A program made the translations under genes and the position numbers. Under the pieces are notes generated by a model that had not been told where the DNA came from, did no database searches, and saw only the letters and a program-made list of their open reading frames with translations. A DNA stretch of 64,000 bases from JAXMHB01 sp046346965 (lineage in GTDB: Bacteria; Pseudomonadota; Gammaproteobacteria; Xanthomonadales; SZUA-5), in NCBI GenBank assembly GCA_046346965.1, contig JAXMHB010000001.1, positions 124,001-188,000 of the forward strand, in the 5' to 3' direction. This document shows positions 1-8,289 of this stretch, piece by piece; position 1 is the stretch's first letter; every line of letters starts with the position of its first letter.

Positions 1-1
1 C

Positions 2-883
2 GATGTGCGGCCTGAGCAAGTGGTCTGCGATCTGCACCCGGACCTGCCCAGCACGCGCTACGCACGCGAGAGCGGCCTGCCGCTGCTGGCGGTGCAGCAC
101 CACGAGGCGCATGTGCGCGCGGTATTGGCCGAGCATGGCGTGACCGAGCCGGCCATCGGTCTGGCCTTGGACGGCTATGGTTACGGAACCGACGGCAGTG
201 CTTGGGGCGGCGAGTTGCTGCTGCTGGATGGCACTGACTGCACGCGCATCGGCCATCTGCAGCCGCTGGCTTTGCCCGGCGGCGACCGCTGCGCGCGCGA
301 GACCTGGCGCTGCGCGGCCGCCGTGCTGCATGCGCTGGGACGCGGTGAGGAAATTGCGCAGCGCTTTGCCACGCAGCCGATGGCGCGCGCCGTCGAGCAA
401 TTGCTGTCGCGCGGGCTGGCGCCCACCACCAGCAGCCTGGGCCGCGCCTTCGATGCCGCCTGCGGATTGCTGGGGCTGCACTGGCAATCGGACTTTGAAG
501 GGCAGGCGCCGATGGCGCTGGAGGCCCTGGTCCAGACGCCGCACGCGCTGCCCGGCGGCTGGCAGATCGACCACGGCGCGTTGACGCTGTGGCCGCTGTT
601 CGCCGAACTGGCGCGCCCCGGCAGCGATCGCCGGGCGGCCGCCGAGTGCTTTCACGGTACGCTGATCGCAGCGCTCAGCGACTGGGCCGTCCAGGCTGCT
701 GCCGAGCGCCGCATCGACACGGTGGCGCTGTCCGGCGGTTGCCTGCTCAATCGCGTGCTTGCCGAGGGTTTGGCAAGCGCGCTACGGGCGAGCAACTTGC
801 GCGTGTTGCAGGCGCGCCTGCTGCCGCCCAATGACGGCGCCATCGCCCTCGGCCAGGTGGCCGCGGCGCTGGCGCGAGCCTGA
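2..883 (+). CDS. hypF: HypF, carbamoyltransferase C-terminal part (5' truncated by window)
   Basis: This is the C-terminal domain of the [NiFe]-hydrogenase maturation carbamoyltransferase, which makes the thiocarbamate later converted to the cyanide ligands of the active site. The frame is open back to base 2, so the acylphosphatase, zinc-finger and YrdC-like domains must lie upstream of the window. The visible 290 or so residues form the Kae1-like domain. VQHHEAH (about residues 30-36 of the visible part) supplies the metal-binding histidines. ALDGYGYGTDGSAWGGE follows, and LSGGCLLNRVL near the end is the nucleotide-binding motif of this fold. No other hyp gene follows, because the next gene is convergent and unrelated. 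Family assignment is firm; completeness cannot be judged. Confidence 0.9.
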   Translation, partial: DVRPEQVVCDLHPDLPSTRYARESGLPLLAVQHHEAHVRAVLAEHGVTEPAIGLALDGYGYGTDGSAWGGELLLLDGTDCTRIGHLQPLALPGGDRCARETWRCAAAVLHALGRGEEIAQRFATQPMARAVEQLLSRGLAPTTSSLGRAFDAACGLLGLHWQSDFEGQAPMALEALVQTPHALPGGWQIDHGALTLWPLFAELARPGSDRRAAAECFHGTLIAALSDWAVQAAAERRIDTVALSGGCLLNRVLAEGLASALRASNLRVLQARLLPPNDGAIALGQVAAALARA

Positions 884-889
884 GCGTTC

Positions 890-2908
890 TTACAGCGTGA
901 CCGCCAGCCGCGTGCCCTGGTCGATCGCGCGTTTGGCATCGAGCTCACCCGCCATCTGGGCGCCGCCGATCACGTGGGCGCGCGCGCCGGCGGCGGTCAG
1001 CGCCTCGTACAAACTGCGGTTGGATTCCTGGCCGGCGCAGATGACGATGCTGTCGACCTCCAGCACGCGTACATCCTCGCCGCTGCGGATGCGCAAGCCG
1101 CGCGCATCGATGCCCTCATAGCTGACGCCGCCGATCATCTCGACCCGCGCCATCTTCAGCGTGCTGCGATGCACCCAGCCGGAGGTCTTGTTGAGGCGAT
1201 CACCGATCTTGCCGCTAGAGCGCTGCAGCAGATACACCTGACGCGCCGGCGCGGGCGGCGCAGCCTTGGCAAGGCCGCCGCGCGTGCCCAAGGTGGGATC
1301 GATGCCCCACTGGCGATACCAGGCTGGCGCGTCCACCGTCGTCGAATGACCCGCGTGGGTCAGGTACTCAGCCACATCGAAGCCGATGCCGCCGGCACCG
1401 ATGACGGCGACCCGGGCACCGGCCTCGCGCTTGCCGCTGAGCAGATCGAGGTAGGACATCACCATCGGATGATCCTGACCCGGGATGCGCGGGTCGCGCG
1501 GCGTGATGCCGGTGGCGACGATCACCTCATCAAAGCCGCTGAGATCGCCGGCGTCCACGCGGGTATTGAGGCGCAAGTCCACCTTCAGCCGCTCAAGGCG
1601 CACGCGGAAGTAGCGCAGCGTCTCGTGGAACTCTTCCTTGCCCGGGATCTGCTTGGCCAGATTGAACTGGCCGCCGATCTCGCTGGCCGCGTCGTACACC
1701 GTCACCTGGTGTCCGCGTTCGGCCAGCGTGGTCGCCGCCGCGAGACCAGCCGGACCGGCGCCGACCACCGCGATGCGCTTGCGCGTCGTCGCCGGGCGGA
1801 TGACGATCTCGGTCTCGTGGCAGGCGCGCGGGTTGACGAGGCACGAGGCGCGTTTGTTCTCGAACACATGATCGAGGCAAGCCTGATTGCAGGCGATGCA
1901 GGTGTTGATTTCCTCGCTTTGCCCGGCCGCCGCTTTGCGTACCCAGGCCGGGTCGGCCAGCAGCGGGCGCGCCATCGACACCATATCGGCCTGACCGCTG
2001 GCGATGATGCGTTCGGCCACGTCCGGCATATTGATGCGATTGGTGGTGACCAGCGGAATCCGCACCTCGCGCTTCATCTTCTCGGTGACGAAGGCAAAGG
2101 CGGCGCGCGGCACGCTGGTGACGATGGTGGGCACGCGCGCTTCGTGCCAGCCGATGCCGGTGTTGATCAGCGTGGCGCCAGCGCCCTCGATGGCCTGGGC
2201 CAACTGCACGATCTCGTCCCAGCTTTGACCATCCTCGACCAGATCCAGCATCGACAAGCGGTAGACGATGATGAAATCGCGCCCGAGTTTGGCGCGGATC
2301 CGGCGCACGATCTCGGTCGGGAAACGCATGCGGTTGGCAAAACTGCCGCCCCATTCGTCCTTGCGCTGATTGGTGCGCTGCACCAGGAACTGATTGATCA
2401 GATAGCCTTCCGAGCCCATCACCTCGACGCCGTCGTAGCCGGCTTCGCGCGCGTAGGCGGCGGTGCGAACGAAATCCTCAATGGTGCGCTCGATCGCCCC
2501 CGCGCTCAGTTCGCGCGGACGGAAAGGCGTGATCGGCGCCTTGATCGGCGAGGGCGCCACCGACAGCGGGTGGTAGCCATAGCGGCCAGCGTGCAGGATC
2601 TGCATGCAGATTTTGCCGCCCTCGGCGTGCACGGCCTGGGTCACTTTGCGATGGCGTGCCACTTCCCAGGGCCAGGACAGCTTGGAGGCGAAGGGCGCCA
2701 GCCAGCCCTGCATGCTCGGCGCAATGCCGCCGGTGACAATCAGCGCCACGCCACCCGCCGCGCGCTCGCCAAAATAGGCCGCGAGCTTGTCGTAGTCCTT
2801 GGCGCGATCCTCCAGCCCGGTGTGCATGGAACCCATCAGCACGCGATTGCGCAGCGTGGTGAATCCGAGGTCCAGCGGCGACAGCAGATGAGGATAGGGG
2901 CTGGACAT
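890..2908 (-). CDS. fadH: NADPH-dependent 2,4-dienoyl-CoA reductase
   Basis: FadH reduces 2,4-dienoyl-CoA during beta-oxidation of unsaturated fatty acids. The 672-residue protein has an N-terminal old-yellow-enzyme TIM barrel (about 1-330) beginning LLSPLDLGFTTLRNRVLMGSMHTG. It then has four cysteines in a Cx2Cx3Cx11C array at about residues 337, 340, 344 and 356 that bind a 4Fe-4S cluster. A C-terminal FAD/NADPH domain starts at RIAVVGAGPAGLAAA. I chose the ATG at 2908 because the protein then begins MSSPYPHLLSPLDLGF, as known FadH proteins do; an upstream in-frame start adds 19 atypical residues. It stands convergent to hypF with 6 bases between stops. Other beta-oxidation genes lie 6-10 kb away on the same strand. 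Confidence 0.95.
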   Translation of the reverse strand: MSSPYPHLLSPLDLGFTTLRNRVLMGSMHTGLEDRAKDYDKLAAYFGERAAGGVALIVTGGIAPSMQGWLAPFASKLSWPWEVARHRKVTQAVHAEGGKICMQILHAGRYGYHPLSVAPSPIKAPITPFRPRELSAGAIERTIEDFVRTAAYAREAGYDGVEVMGSEGYLINQFLVQRTNQRKDEWGGSFANRMRFPTEIVRRIRAKLGRDFIIVYRLSMLDLVEDGQSWDEIVQLAQAIEGAGATLINTGIGWHEARVPTIVTSVPRAAFAFVTEKMKREVRIPLVTTNRINMPDVAERIIASGQADMVSMARPLLADPAWVRKAAAGQSEEINTCIACNQACLDHVFENKRASCLVNPRACHETEIVIRPATTRKRIAVVGAGPAGLAAATTLAERGHQVTVYDAASEIGGQFNLAKQIPGKEEFHETLRYFRVRLERLKVDLRLNTRVDAGDLSGFDEVIVATGITPRDPRIPGQDHPMVMSYLDLLSGKREAGARVAVIGAGGIGFDVAEYLTHAGHSTTVDAPAWYRQWGIDPTLGTRGGLAKAAPPAPARQVYLLQRSSGKIGDRLNKTSGWVHRSTLKMARVEMIGGVSYEGIDARGLRIRSGEDVRVLEVDSIVICAGQESNRSLYEALTAAGARAHVIGGAQMAGELDAKRAIDQGTRLAVTL

Positions 2909-2989
2909 GGTGGTTTCCGTACGCTTGGGTATGGAGAGGCTGCCCGGAGTGGAGCGAGTGTGCAAGTAGCGGCAGCCTGCCGCCTGCGA

Positions 2990-3547
2990 TCAGCCCATCG
3001 ACAGCACCGCGCGCAGCAGCGTTTGCACCAGCATCGCCACCAGAATGCGCAGAATCAGCAGCGTCAGGATCACCAACATCGGCGACAAGTCGAAGGGTCC
3101 GATGGTCGGCACGAAGCGCCGATACAGGCCGCACAGCGGCGCCGCAATCCGCTGCGTCAAGAAGACCACGGAGGAACCCGTGCGGGGTTCGAACAGCGAA
3201 AACAGCGTGTACAGCACGATCATGACGATCAGGAAGCCGATCGCGAAGTTGGCTGCGAGACCAAAGCCGCCGATCAACCAGGCCAACGGCGCCAGCACCA
3301 GCGACAGCAGCGCGAACTCCAGGCTGGCGACCAGCCACAGCAGCACCACCGCGGCGAGACTCAGATTGCGCCAGCGCGGTATGTAACGCTCAAGCGGGCG
3401 CAGCACCGGCGTGGTGACCGTGTAGACCCAGCCAACCACCGGATCGGAAAAGGGTGCGCGCACCAGCGGAAAGGCGATGCGCAGCAGAATCACCGTGTAC
3501 GGGATGAAGAACAGCAGATCGATCAACGTTGCGTACAGCGAGCCCAC
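2990..3547 (-). CDS. yggT: YggT family integral membrane protein
   Basis: A 185-residue membrane protein with two copies of the YGGT hydrophobic repeat. Each copy has a hydrophobic helix, a short loop containing an FSDPVVGWVYTVTTPVLRPL-type PxxxPhR segment, and a second helix. The start is the GTG at 3547: a GGGAGGTT ribosome-binding site overlaps the end of proC, and translation then begins VGSLYATLIDLLFFIPYTV, matching the family. The proC stop and this start are one base apart, so the two genes are probably translationally coupled. The proC-yggT pairing is common in proteobacteria. The molecular role of YggT is not established; suggestions include osmotic tolerance and membrane or division-related functions. 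Confidence 0.88.
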   Translation of the reverse strand: MGSLYATLIDLLFFIPYTVILLRIAFPLVRAPFSDPVVGWVYTVTTPVLRPLERYIPRWRNLSLAAVVLLWLVASLEFALLSLVLAPLAWLIGGFGLAANFAIGFLIVMIVLYTLFSLFEPRTGSSVVFLTQRIAAPLCGLYRRFVPTIGPFDLSPMLVILTLLILRILVAMLVQTLLRAVLSMG

Positions 3548-3548
3548 G

Positions 3549-4361
3549 TCAACCTCCCGCCAGTTCGCGGCCACGCCGGGTGGCCGCCGCCACCGCGCTC
3601 GCGACCAGCGCCTCGAAGCCGCCGTCGGCAAAGGCCGCCAGCGCCGCCGCCGTGGTGCCGCCGGGGGAGGTCACACGCTGGCGCAGCAGCGCGACATCCT
3701 CAGGACTCTCGACCGCCATCCGCGCCGCACCAAGCGCCGTGTGCAGCGCCAGCTTGCGCGCCGTGGCCTCGGGCAATCCTTGCGCCACGCCGGCCTTGGT
3801 CAGCGCCTCGATCATCAGGAAGAAATAGGCGGGACCGGATCCCGACAAGGCGGTGACCGCGTCCATCTGTGCCTCGTCTTCGATCCAGACAGTGGCGCCA
3901 GCGCTCTGCAGCAGGGTCTCGACCACTCTCCGATCGGCTGGCGTCACATCGGGCTCGGCGTACAGGCCGGTGATGCCGGCGCCGATCATCGCGGGGGTGT
4001 TCGGCATGGTGCGCACCACGCGTGCCGTGCGCCCGAGTGCCTGGGCGATGCGGCCGCGGGTCACGCCGGCGGCGATCGAGATCACCAGCGGCGCGCGCTG
4101 GCTGCTGAGCGTGGCCAGTTCCTCCAGTACCAGACCCATCACCTGCGGCTTGACCGCCAGTACCCAGATGCTGGCTGCAGCTGCGGCCGCAGTGTTACTG
4201 CTGTGAGTGCAGACGCCAAATTCGCGGGCCAGCGCGTCGCGCGACTCGCCGCTGGGTTCGGACACCTGCACGCGTGCCGGGTCCTGGCCGATCCGCAACA
4301 GGCCAGCAATCAGGCTGCGCGCCATGTTGCCGCCGCCTATGAAGGCTATCTCCATGCTCAT
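3549..4361 (-). CDS. proC: Pyrroline-5-carboxylate reductase
   Basis: ProC catalyses the last step of proline synthesis, the NAD(P)H-dependent reduction of 1-pyrroline-5-carboxylate. The protein of about 270 residues begins with a Rossmann motif, IAFIGGGNMARSLIAGLL. It carries VRTMPNTPAMIGAGITGLY, and then the C-terminal signature covering DAVTALSGSGPAYFFLMIEAL and a VTSPGGTTAAAL segment. Two in-frame ATGs two codons apart (4361 and 4355) can start it, and I cannot separate them. A longer open frame upstream would overlap the neighbouring barrel gene and lacks family similarity. yggT follows one base downstream. Confidence 0.95.
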   Translation of the reverse strand: MSMEIAFIGGGNMARSLIAGLLRIGQDPARVQVSEPSGESRDALAREFGVCTHSSNTAAAAAASIWVLAVKPQVMGLVLEELATLSSQRAPLVISIAAGVTRGRIAQALGRTARVVRTMPNTPAMIGAGITGLYAEPDVTPADRRVVETLLQSAGATVWIEDEAQMDAVTALSGSGPAYFFLMIEALTKAGVAQGLPEATARKLALHTALGAARMAVESPEDVALLRQRVTSPGGTTAAALAAFADGGFEALVASAVAAATRRGRELAGG

Positions 4362-4426
4362 TCGCCACGATCCCGTCCGGCGCGATGGCCGCGCCGGGCA
4401 GGTTCTAGCACAGTGCGTGTGGACTG

Positions 4427-4966
4427 TCAGAGATCCAGTTGGACGCCGCCCCACAGATGGCCGTCGCCGCCGGCGTCGAAGTCGTACCAGCTATAGCCGG
4501 CGCGCAGCGACCACTGCTCGTTCAACTGGTAGCGACCACCCAGCTCGACATAGGCGCCGCTGCCGGAGTTGTCCACATCCAAGGGCCCGGCGATCGTGCT
4601 CGCACTGCCGTCTTCTTCCAGCCGGAAGGCGCCGATGCCGCCGATCAGATCGAACTGCTCGGCCACCGGCAGCGTGGCGACCAGACCCAGCTGATAGAGC
4701 GCGCCATCCAGATCGAGGCCGGCATCGGCGATGCCATCGCGCTTGGCACTGCCGAGATCGGTCGCACCAAACTCCAGCGCAAAGGTTTCGTTGAAACGCC
4801 AGCCGGCGTAGCCGCCGTAGGGCGTGTCGGTATCGATGTTGCCGCCGAGGTCGTCGACGCGACCATTCAGGTCACCGCCGGCGCGCAGGCCGAAATACAG
4901 CGGCGGCGCGGCCAGCGCGGGGGTGGCGGCGGCGGTCAGCAGCAACAGCGCAAGCGTGCGTTTCAT
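4427..4966 (-). CDS. Outer-membrane beta-barrel protein (OmpA/OmpX-like)
   Basis: A 179-residue secreted protein. The first 19 residues (MKRTLALLLLTAAATPALA) are a typical signal peptide ending in an AxA-type site. The mature part alternates short amphipathic strands with turns rich in G, D and N, for example PYGGYAGWRFNETFALEFG and GGRYQLNEQWSLRAGYSWY, and ends in a strand closing on L (VQLDL). This pattern and size fit an eight-stranded barrel of the OmpA-transmembrane-domain or outer-membrane-protein beta-brl class. No peptidoglycan-binding OmpA C-terminal domain is present. Its function is unknown. It sits just upstream of proC on the same strand. Confidence 0.8.
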   Translation of the reverse strand: MKRTLALLLLTAAATPALAAPPLYFGLRAGGDLNGRVDDLGGNIDTDTPYGGYAGWRFNETFALEFGATDLGSAKRDGIADAGLDLDGALYQLGLVATLPVAEQFDLIGGIGAFRLEEDGSASTIAGPLDVDNSGSGAYVELGGRYQLNEQWSLRAGYSWYDFDAGGDGHLWGGVQLDL

Positions 4967-4996
4967 CGGAGCACCTCGTGAGGAAGAGGTGATGAT

Positions 4997-5012
4997 GTTA
5001 ACGATCGTTGAC
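4997..5012. promoter_or_regulatory. Near-palindrome upstream of the barrel gene (possible operator)
   Basis: The 16 bases GTTAACGATCGTTGAC match their own reverse complement at 14 positions. The site lies 30-46 bases before the start codon of the minus-strand barrel gene, where a promoter or operator would be expected. That it is a regulator site is only inferred from position and symmetry. Confidence 0.3.
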
Positions 5013-5067
5013 GACCGCGGGCCCTGTGCCGAAAGTCCCTGGTCGCGGCTTCGTTGTGCCGGGTTCA

Positions 5068-5095
5068 GCTGCGCGCCGGTGACCCGGCGCGCAGC
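5068..5095 (-). terminator. Strong hairpin after glutaryl-CoA dehydrogenase gene
   Basis: GCTGCGCGCCGG and CCGGCGCGCAGC form a perfect 12-bp stem around a TGAC loop, 9 bases past the stop codon of the minus-strand acyl-CoA dehydrogenase gene. There is no T-run, so it may act as a processing barrier or a weak terminator rather than a classic intrinsic one. Confidence 0.55.
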
Positions 5096-5104
5096 CTGAT
5101 GGCA

Positions 5105-6298
5105 TCAGAAGGCGTTGATGCCGGTGATCTCGCGACCCACGACCAGCTGGTGCACGGTTTCGGTGCCCTCGTAGGTGATCACGCTTTCCAGGTTCAGGCC
5201 ATGACGAATCGGGCAATGCTCGACGGTGATGCCGGCGCCGCCCAAGATGTCACGCGCTTCGCGCGCAATGTCGATAGCCATGCGCACATTGTTCCACTTG
5301 GCCAGGCTGACCTGGGTGGGCTGCATCACGCCGGCATCCTTCAGACGGCCCAGTTGCAGCGACAGCAGCTGCGCCAGCGTGATCCGGCGCGCCATGTCGG
5401 CCAGCTTGAGCTGAACCGCCTGGGTGCCGGCAATCGGCTTGCCGAAGATGATGCGGTTCTTGCTGTACTCGAGCGCTTCGCGATAGCAGGCAATGGCGGC
5501 GCCAATCGGACCCCAGGTGATGCCGTAGCGAGCCTGCGTCAGGCAGGACAGCGGGCCCTTCAGACCGCGCACGTTCGGCAGCCGCTGGCTGTCCGGAATC
5601 CGCACGTCATCAAAGAACAAGGCGCTGGTGACCGAGGCGCGCAGGCTCATCTTGCGCTCGATGTTCTGCGTCGTGAAGCCCGGCGTGCCGCGTTCGATCA
5701 GGAAGCCCTGGATGCCTTCCTCGGTCATCGCCCAGACGATGGCGATGCCGGCGACGCCGCCGTTGGTGATCCACATCTTGGAGCCGTTGATGACCCAGTC
5801 GCCGCCGTCGCGACGGGCATGGGTCTTCATGTTGCCAGGATCCGAGCCACCGTGCGGTTCGGTCAGGCCGAAGCAGCCGATCAGCTCGCCGCGCGCCATC
5901 GCCGGCAGGTACTTGCGGCGCTGTTCTTCCGAACCGAAGGCATAGATCGGATACATGCACAGGCTGGATTGCACCGAGACGAAGCTGCGGATGCCCGAGT
6001 CACCGCGCTCCAGTTCCTGACAGATCAGGCCGTACATGACGCCGCTCATATTGGCGCAGCCGTACTCCTCCGGGAGGCTGGAGCCGAGCAAGCCGAGCGA
6101 GGCGATTTCGGGGATCAGTTCGGACGGGAAGCGGTGCTCGTCGAAGCACTGGCCGATGATCGGGATCACCCGTTCGTCAGTGAAGCGCGCGACAGTGTCC
6201 TGCACCATGCGTTCCTCGTCCGACAGCAGCGAGCGCACGTCAAACAGGTCGGACGGATCCAGCACGGAGGGCTTCTGCGTCTTGTTGCCATCAGCCAT
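5105..6298 (-). CDS. gcdH: Glutaryl-CoA dehydrogenase
   Basis: A 397-residue acyl-CoA dehydrogenase that oxidatively decarboxylates glutaryl-CoA to crotonyl-CoA in lysine and tryptophan catabolism, passing electrons to ETF. The acyl-CoA dehydrogenase N-terminal, middle and C-terminal domains occur in order. CFGLTEPHGGSDPGNMKT and WVINGSKMWITNGG are the FAD-binding segments. DILGGAGITVEHCPIRHGLN precedes the YEGTETVHQLVVGREITG segment, whose glutamate is the catalytic base in this subfamily. The ATG at 6298 has GGGGAAATC upstream; a longer frame adds 21 unlike residues. It appears to be a single-gene unit ended by the hairpin at 5068-5095. Confidence 0.92.
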   Translation of the reverse strand: MADGNKTQKPSVLDPSDLFDVRSLLSDEERMVQDTVARFTDERVIPIIGQCFDEHRFPSELIPEIASLGLLGSSLPEEYGCANMSGVMYGLICQELERGDSGIRSFVSVQSSLCMYPIYAFGSEEQRRKYLPAMARGELIGCFGLTEPHGGSDPGNMKTHARRDGGDWVINGSKMWITNGGVAGIAIVWAMTEEGIQGFLIERGTPGFTTQNIERKMSLRASVTSALFFDDVRIPDSQRLPNVRGLKGPLSCLTQARYGITWGPIGAAIACYREALEYSKNRIIFGKPIAGTQAVQLKLADMARRITLAQLLSLQLGRLKDAGVMQPTQVSLAKWNNVRMAIDIAREARDILGGAGITVEHCPIRHGLNLESVITYEGTETVHQLVVGREITGINAF

Positions 6299-6441
6299 GG
6301 CGATTTCCCCGGTTTGCAAAGAGCGCGGGAGTATAGGCGCGCCACTGTGAACGCTGGGCAAGCTTGGGGCGGCCGCGTGCGTGTCCGGCTTGGGCGTCGT
6401 TTGTCGTACCTGAGTCTGACCCCAAACGAAGGAGTGGTGCG

Positions 6442-6855
6442 ATGTGGATCGTGAGTCTGTTGTTGCTGGTGGCCCTGGGCGTGCTGGGCGTGGCGTCGTG
6501 GCTGCGTCAGAAGAAGCCTGAAGTCGCCGGTCCTCTGGCGCAGCTGGAAGGCGTCAGCGGCTGGGTGGGACTGGTGGGGTTGGTGTGGGGTTTGATCTCG
6601 GTGTTCAGCGTGATCACCGCGTTGGGCGCCTTCGCTGCCGCGCCGATGCTGATGACGGTCGCGTTGGTGTCGGCGCTGGTGATCGTCGCGCTCTCGCTGA
6701 TCCTGGCCATGCCGACGCTGAAGACGCTGGCGGGCAGCAATCCGTTCACCCTGAAACTGGAATCGCTGTCGGCGCAGCTGGCGGGCTTCAAGATGATGCT
6801 GGGCGCCGTGTGTCTGGGCCTCGCCGGTTACTCGGTGGTCCTGCGCGTGCTGTGA
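6442..6855 (+). CDS. Small four-helix membrane protein of unknown function
   Basis: A 137-residue protein with a well-placed ribosome-binding site (GGAG, seven bases before the ATG). I count four hydrophobic helices: about residues 2-20, 40-63, 67-90 and 112-134. A short charged stretch (RQKKPE) follows the first helix, and a KLESLSAQL segment precedes the last. I recognise no family and see no catalytic residues. It is flanked by the divergent gcdH gene and the convergent thiolase gene, so it is probably transcribed alone and ended by the hairpin at 6867-6893. Confidence 0.75.
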   Translation: MWIVSLLLLVALGVLGVASWLRQKKPEVAGPLAQLEGVSGWVGLVGLVWGLISVFSVITALGAFAAAPMLMTVALVSALVIVALSLILAMPTLKTLAGSNPFTLKLESLSAQLAGFKMMLGAVCLGLAGYSVVLRVL

Positions 6856-6866
6856 TGCAAGAAATG

Positions 6867-6893
6867 CGGAAGGCCGCGCGTGGCGGCCTTCCG
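6867..6893. terminator. Hairpin between convergent genes
   Basis: CGGAAGGCCGC and GCGGCCTTCCG form a perfect 11-bp stem with a five-base loop. It sits between the stop of the plus-strand membrane protein gene (6855) and the stop of the minus-strand thiolase gene (6922), so it could end transcription from both sides. No T-run is visible. Confidence 0.55.
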
Positions 6894-6921
6894 ATCCTGC
6901 CTGGATGTCGCCGGGCGCGGC

Positions 6922-8118
6922 TTAGACGCGCTCGATGATCCCGGCAAAGCCCATGCCGGTGCCGATGCACATCGTCACCATGCCGTAACGTCCACCGGTG
7001 CGGCGCAGACCATGCACGACCGTCGCGGTGCGGATCGCGCCGGTGGCACCCAGCGGATGACCGAGCGCGATGGCGCCGCCGAGCGGATTGACTTTCGACG
7101 GGTCCAGACCCGAATCGCGCATCACTGCCAGCGCCTGCGCGGCGAAGGCCTCGTTCAGCTCGATCCAGTCGATGTCACCGACGGCGATGCCGGTCTGACG
7201 GCAGACTTTCGGAATGGCGTCCTTCGGACCAATGCCCATGACTTCCGGGCGCACGCCTGCCACCGAGTAGCCCACCCAGCGCGCCAGCGGCGTCAGGCCG
7301 TATTCCTTCACCGCGCGCTCGCTGGCGAGCAGCACGGCACCGGCACCATCACTCATCTGCGAGGAATTGCCGGCGGTGACGCTGCCGCCCTGCTTGAACA
7401 CCGCACGCAGCTTGCCCAGCGCTTCCGCGGTGGTGTCCTTGCGCGGACCCTCGTCGATGCTGACGAGGCGGCTGTCATCCTTGCGACCGCGCGTGGCGAG
7501 GTCGGGATAGTGGTCGTTCAGCTGGAAGGGCAGGATCTCGGCGCTGAAATGGCCGGCTTCGATCGCCGCGATTGCCTTCTGGTGAGAGGCATAGGCGAAG
7601 GCGTCCTGATCTTCGCGCGACACATTCCATTCGCTCGCCACGTTTTCGGCGGTGATGCCCATGCCGTAGGCGATGGCGATGTTCTCGTCCTGAAAAATGG
7701 CCGGATTGAAGGCCGGCTTGACGCCCATCATCGGCACCATGGACATGCTCTCGGTGCCGCCGGCGAGCATCAGATCGGACTCGCCGAGGCGGATGCGATC
7801 AGCCGCCAGCGCGACGGCCTGCGAGCCGGACGAGCAGAAGCGGTTGATGGTCATCGCCGCGACCGTATTCGGCAGGCCAGCCAGCAGCACGCCGATGCGC
7901 GCCACGTTCATGCCTTGTTCGCCCTCAGGCATCGCGCAGCCGATGATGGCGTCGTCGATACGCTTCGGGTCCACGCCAGGTGCCGCCGCGACCGCACCGC
8001 GCAGCACGTGCGCCAGCAGATCATCGGGGCGGGTGTTACGGAACATGCCTTTCGGAGCCTTGCCCACCGGCGTACGCACGGCGGACACGATGTAGGCGTC
8101 TTGGATTTGGCGGGTCAT
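6922..8118 (-). CDS. fadA: Acetyl-CoA C-acyltransferase (3-ketoacyl-CoA thiolase)
   Basis: A 398-residue thiolase that cleaves 3-ketoacyl-CoA in the last step of beta-oxidation. The nucleophilic cysteine lies in INRFCSSGSQAVALAA, the base histidine in GGAIALGHPLGATGAIRT, and the second cysteine in MVTMCIGTGMGFAG near the end. The ATG at 8118 (MTRQIQDAYIVSAVRTPVG) has GGAG upstream. A longer open frame would translate the inverted repeat in the spacer and is rejected. It lies downstream of the FadN-type gene on the same strand, and together the two supply the hydratase, dehydrogenase and thiolase activities. Confidence 0.93.
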   Translation of the reverse strand: MTRQIQDAYIVSAVRTPVGKAPKGMFRNTRPDDLLAHVLRGAVAAAPGVDPKRIDDAIIGCAMPEGEQGMNVARIGVLLAGLPNTVAAMTINRFCSSGSQAVALAADRIRLGESDLMLAGGTESMSMVPMMGVKPAFNPAIFQDENIAIAYGMGITAENVASEWNVSREDQDAFAYASHQKAIAAIEAGHFSAEILPFQLNDHYPDLATRGRKDDSRLVSIDEGPRKDTTAEALGKLRAVFKQGGSVTAGNSSQMSDGAGAVLLASERAVKEYGLTPLARWVGYSVAGVRPEVMGIGPKDAIPKVCRQTGIAVGDIDWIELNEAFAAQALAVMRDSGLDPSKVNPLGGAIALGHPLGATGAIRTATVVHGLRRTGGRYGMVTMCIGTGMGFAGIIERV

Positions 8119-8177
8119 TCTTGCGTCTCCGTTGGAGAGGGCGCGGCGCCTTGGGTGCCGCGCTCCGTAGATCGATT

Positions 8178-8280
8178 GTGAGTAGTGAGTGGTGAGTAGT
8201 GAGTAGCAGAGCGGTTCGAGGTGATTGACGGGCCTGGCCAACGCCGGCTGTTACTTACCACTCACCACTCACTACTCACT
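8178..8280. repeat. Inverted repeat of GTGAGTAGTGAGT-type sequence
   Basis: The left arm (8178-8206) consists of GTGAGTAGT-type units. The right arm (8252-8280) is nearly its exact reverse complement, with about 45 bases between. It fills the spacer between the FadN-type gene and the thiolase gene, both on the minus strand, so a shared transcript would carry a hairpin of nearly 30 bp there. Such GTGAGT-rich intergenic repeats are dispersed in some Xanthomonadales genomes (recollection, not checked). Confidence 0.75.
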
Positions 8281-8289
8281 GCCTCCAGA

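Noticed and set aside
974..3856. A 960-codon plus-strand open frame
   Set aside because: It runs antisense to fadH, yggT and part of proC. Long antisense frames are expected in high-GC DNA, and the product is rich in H, R, D and A with no recognisable domain.
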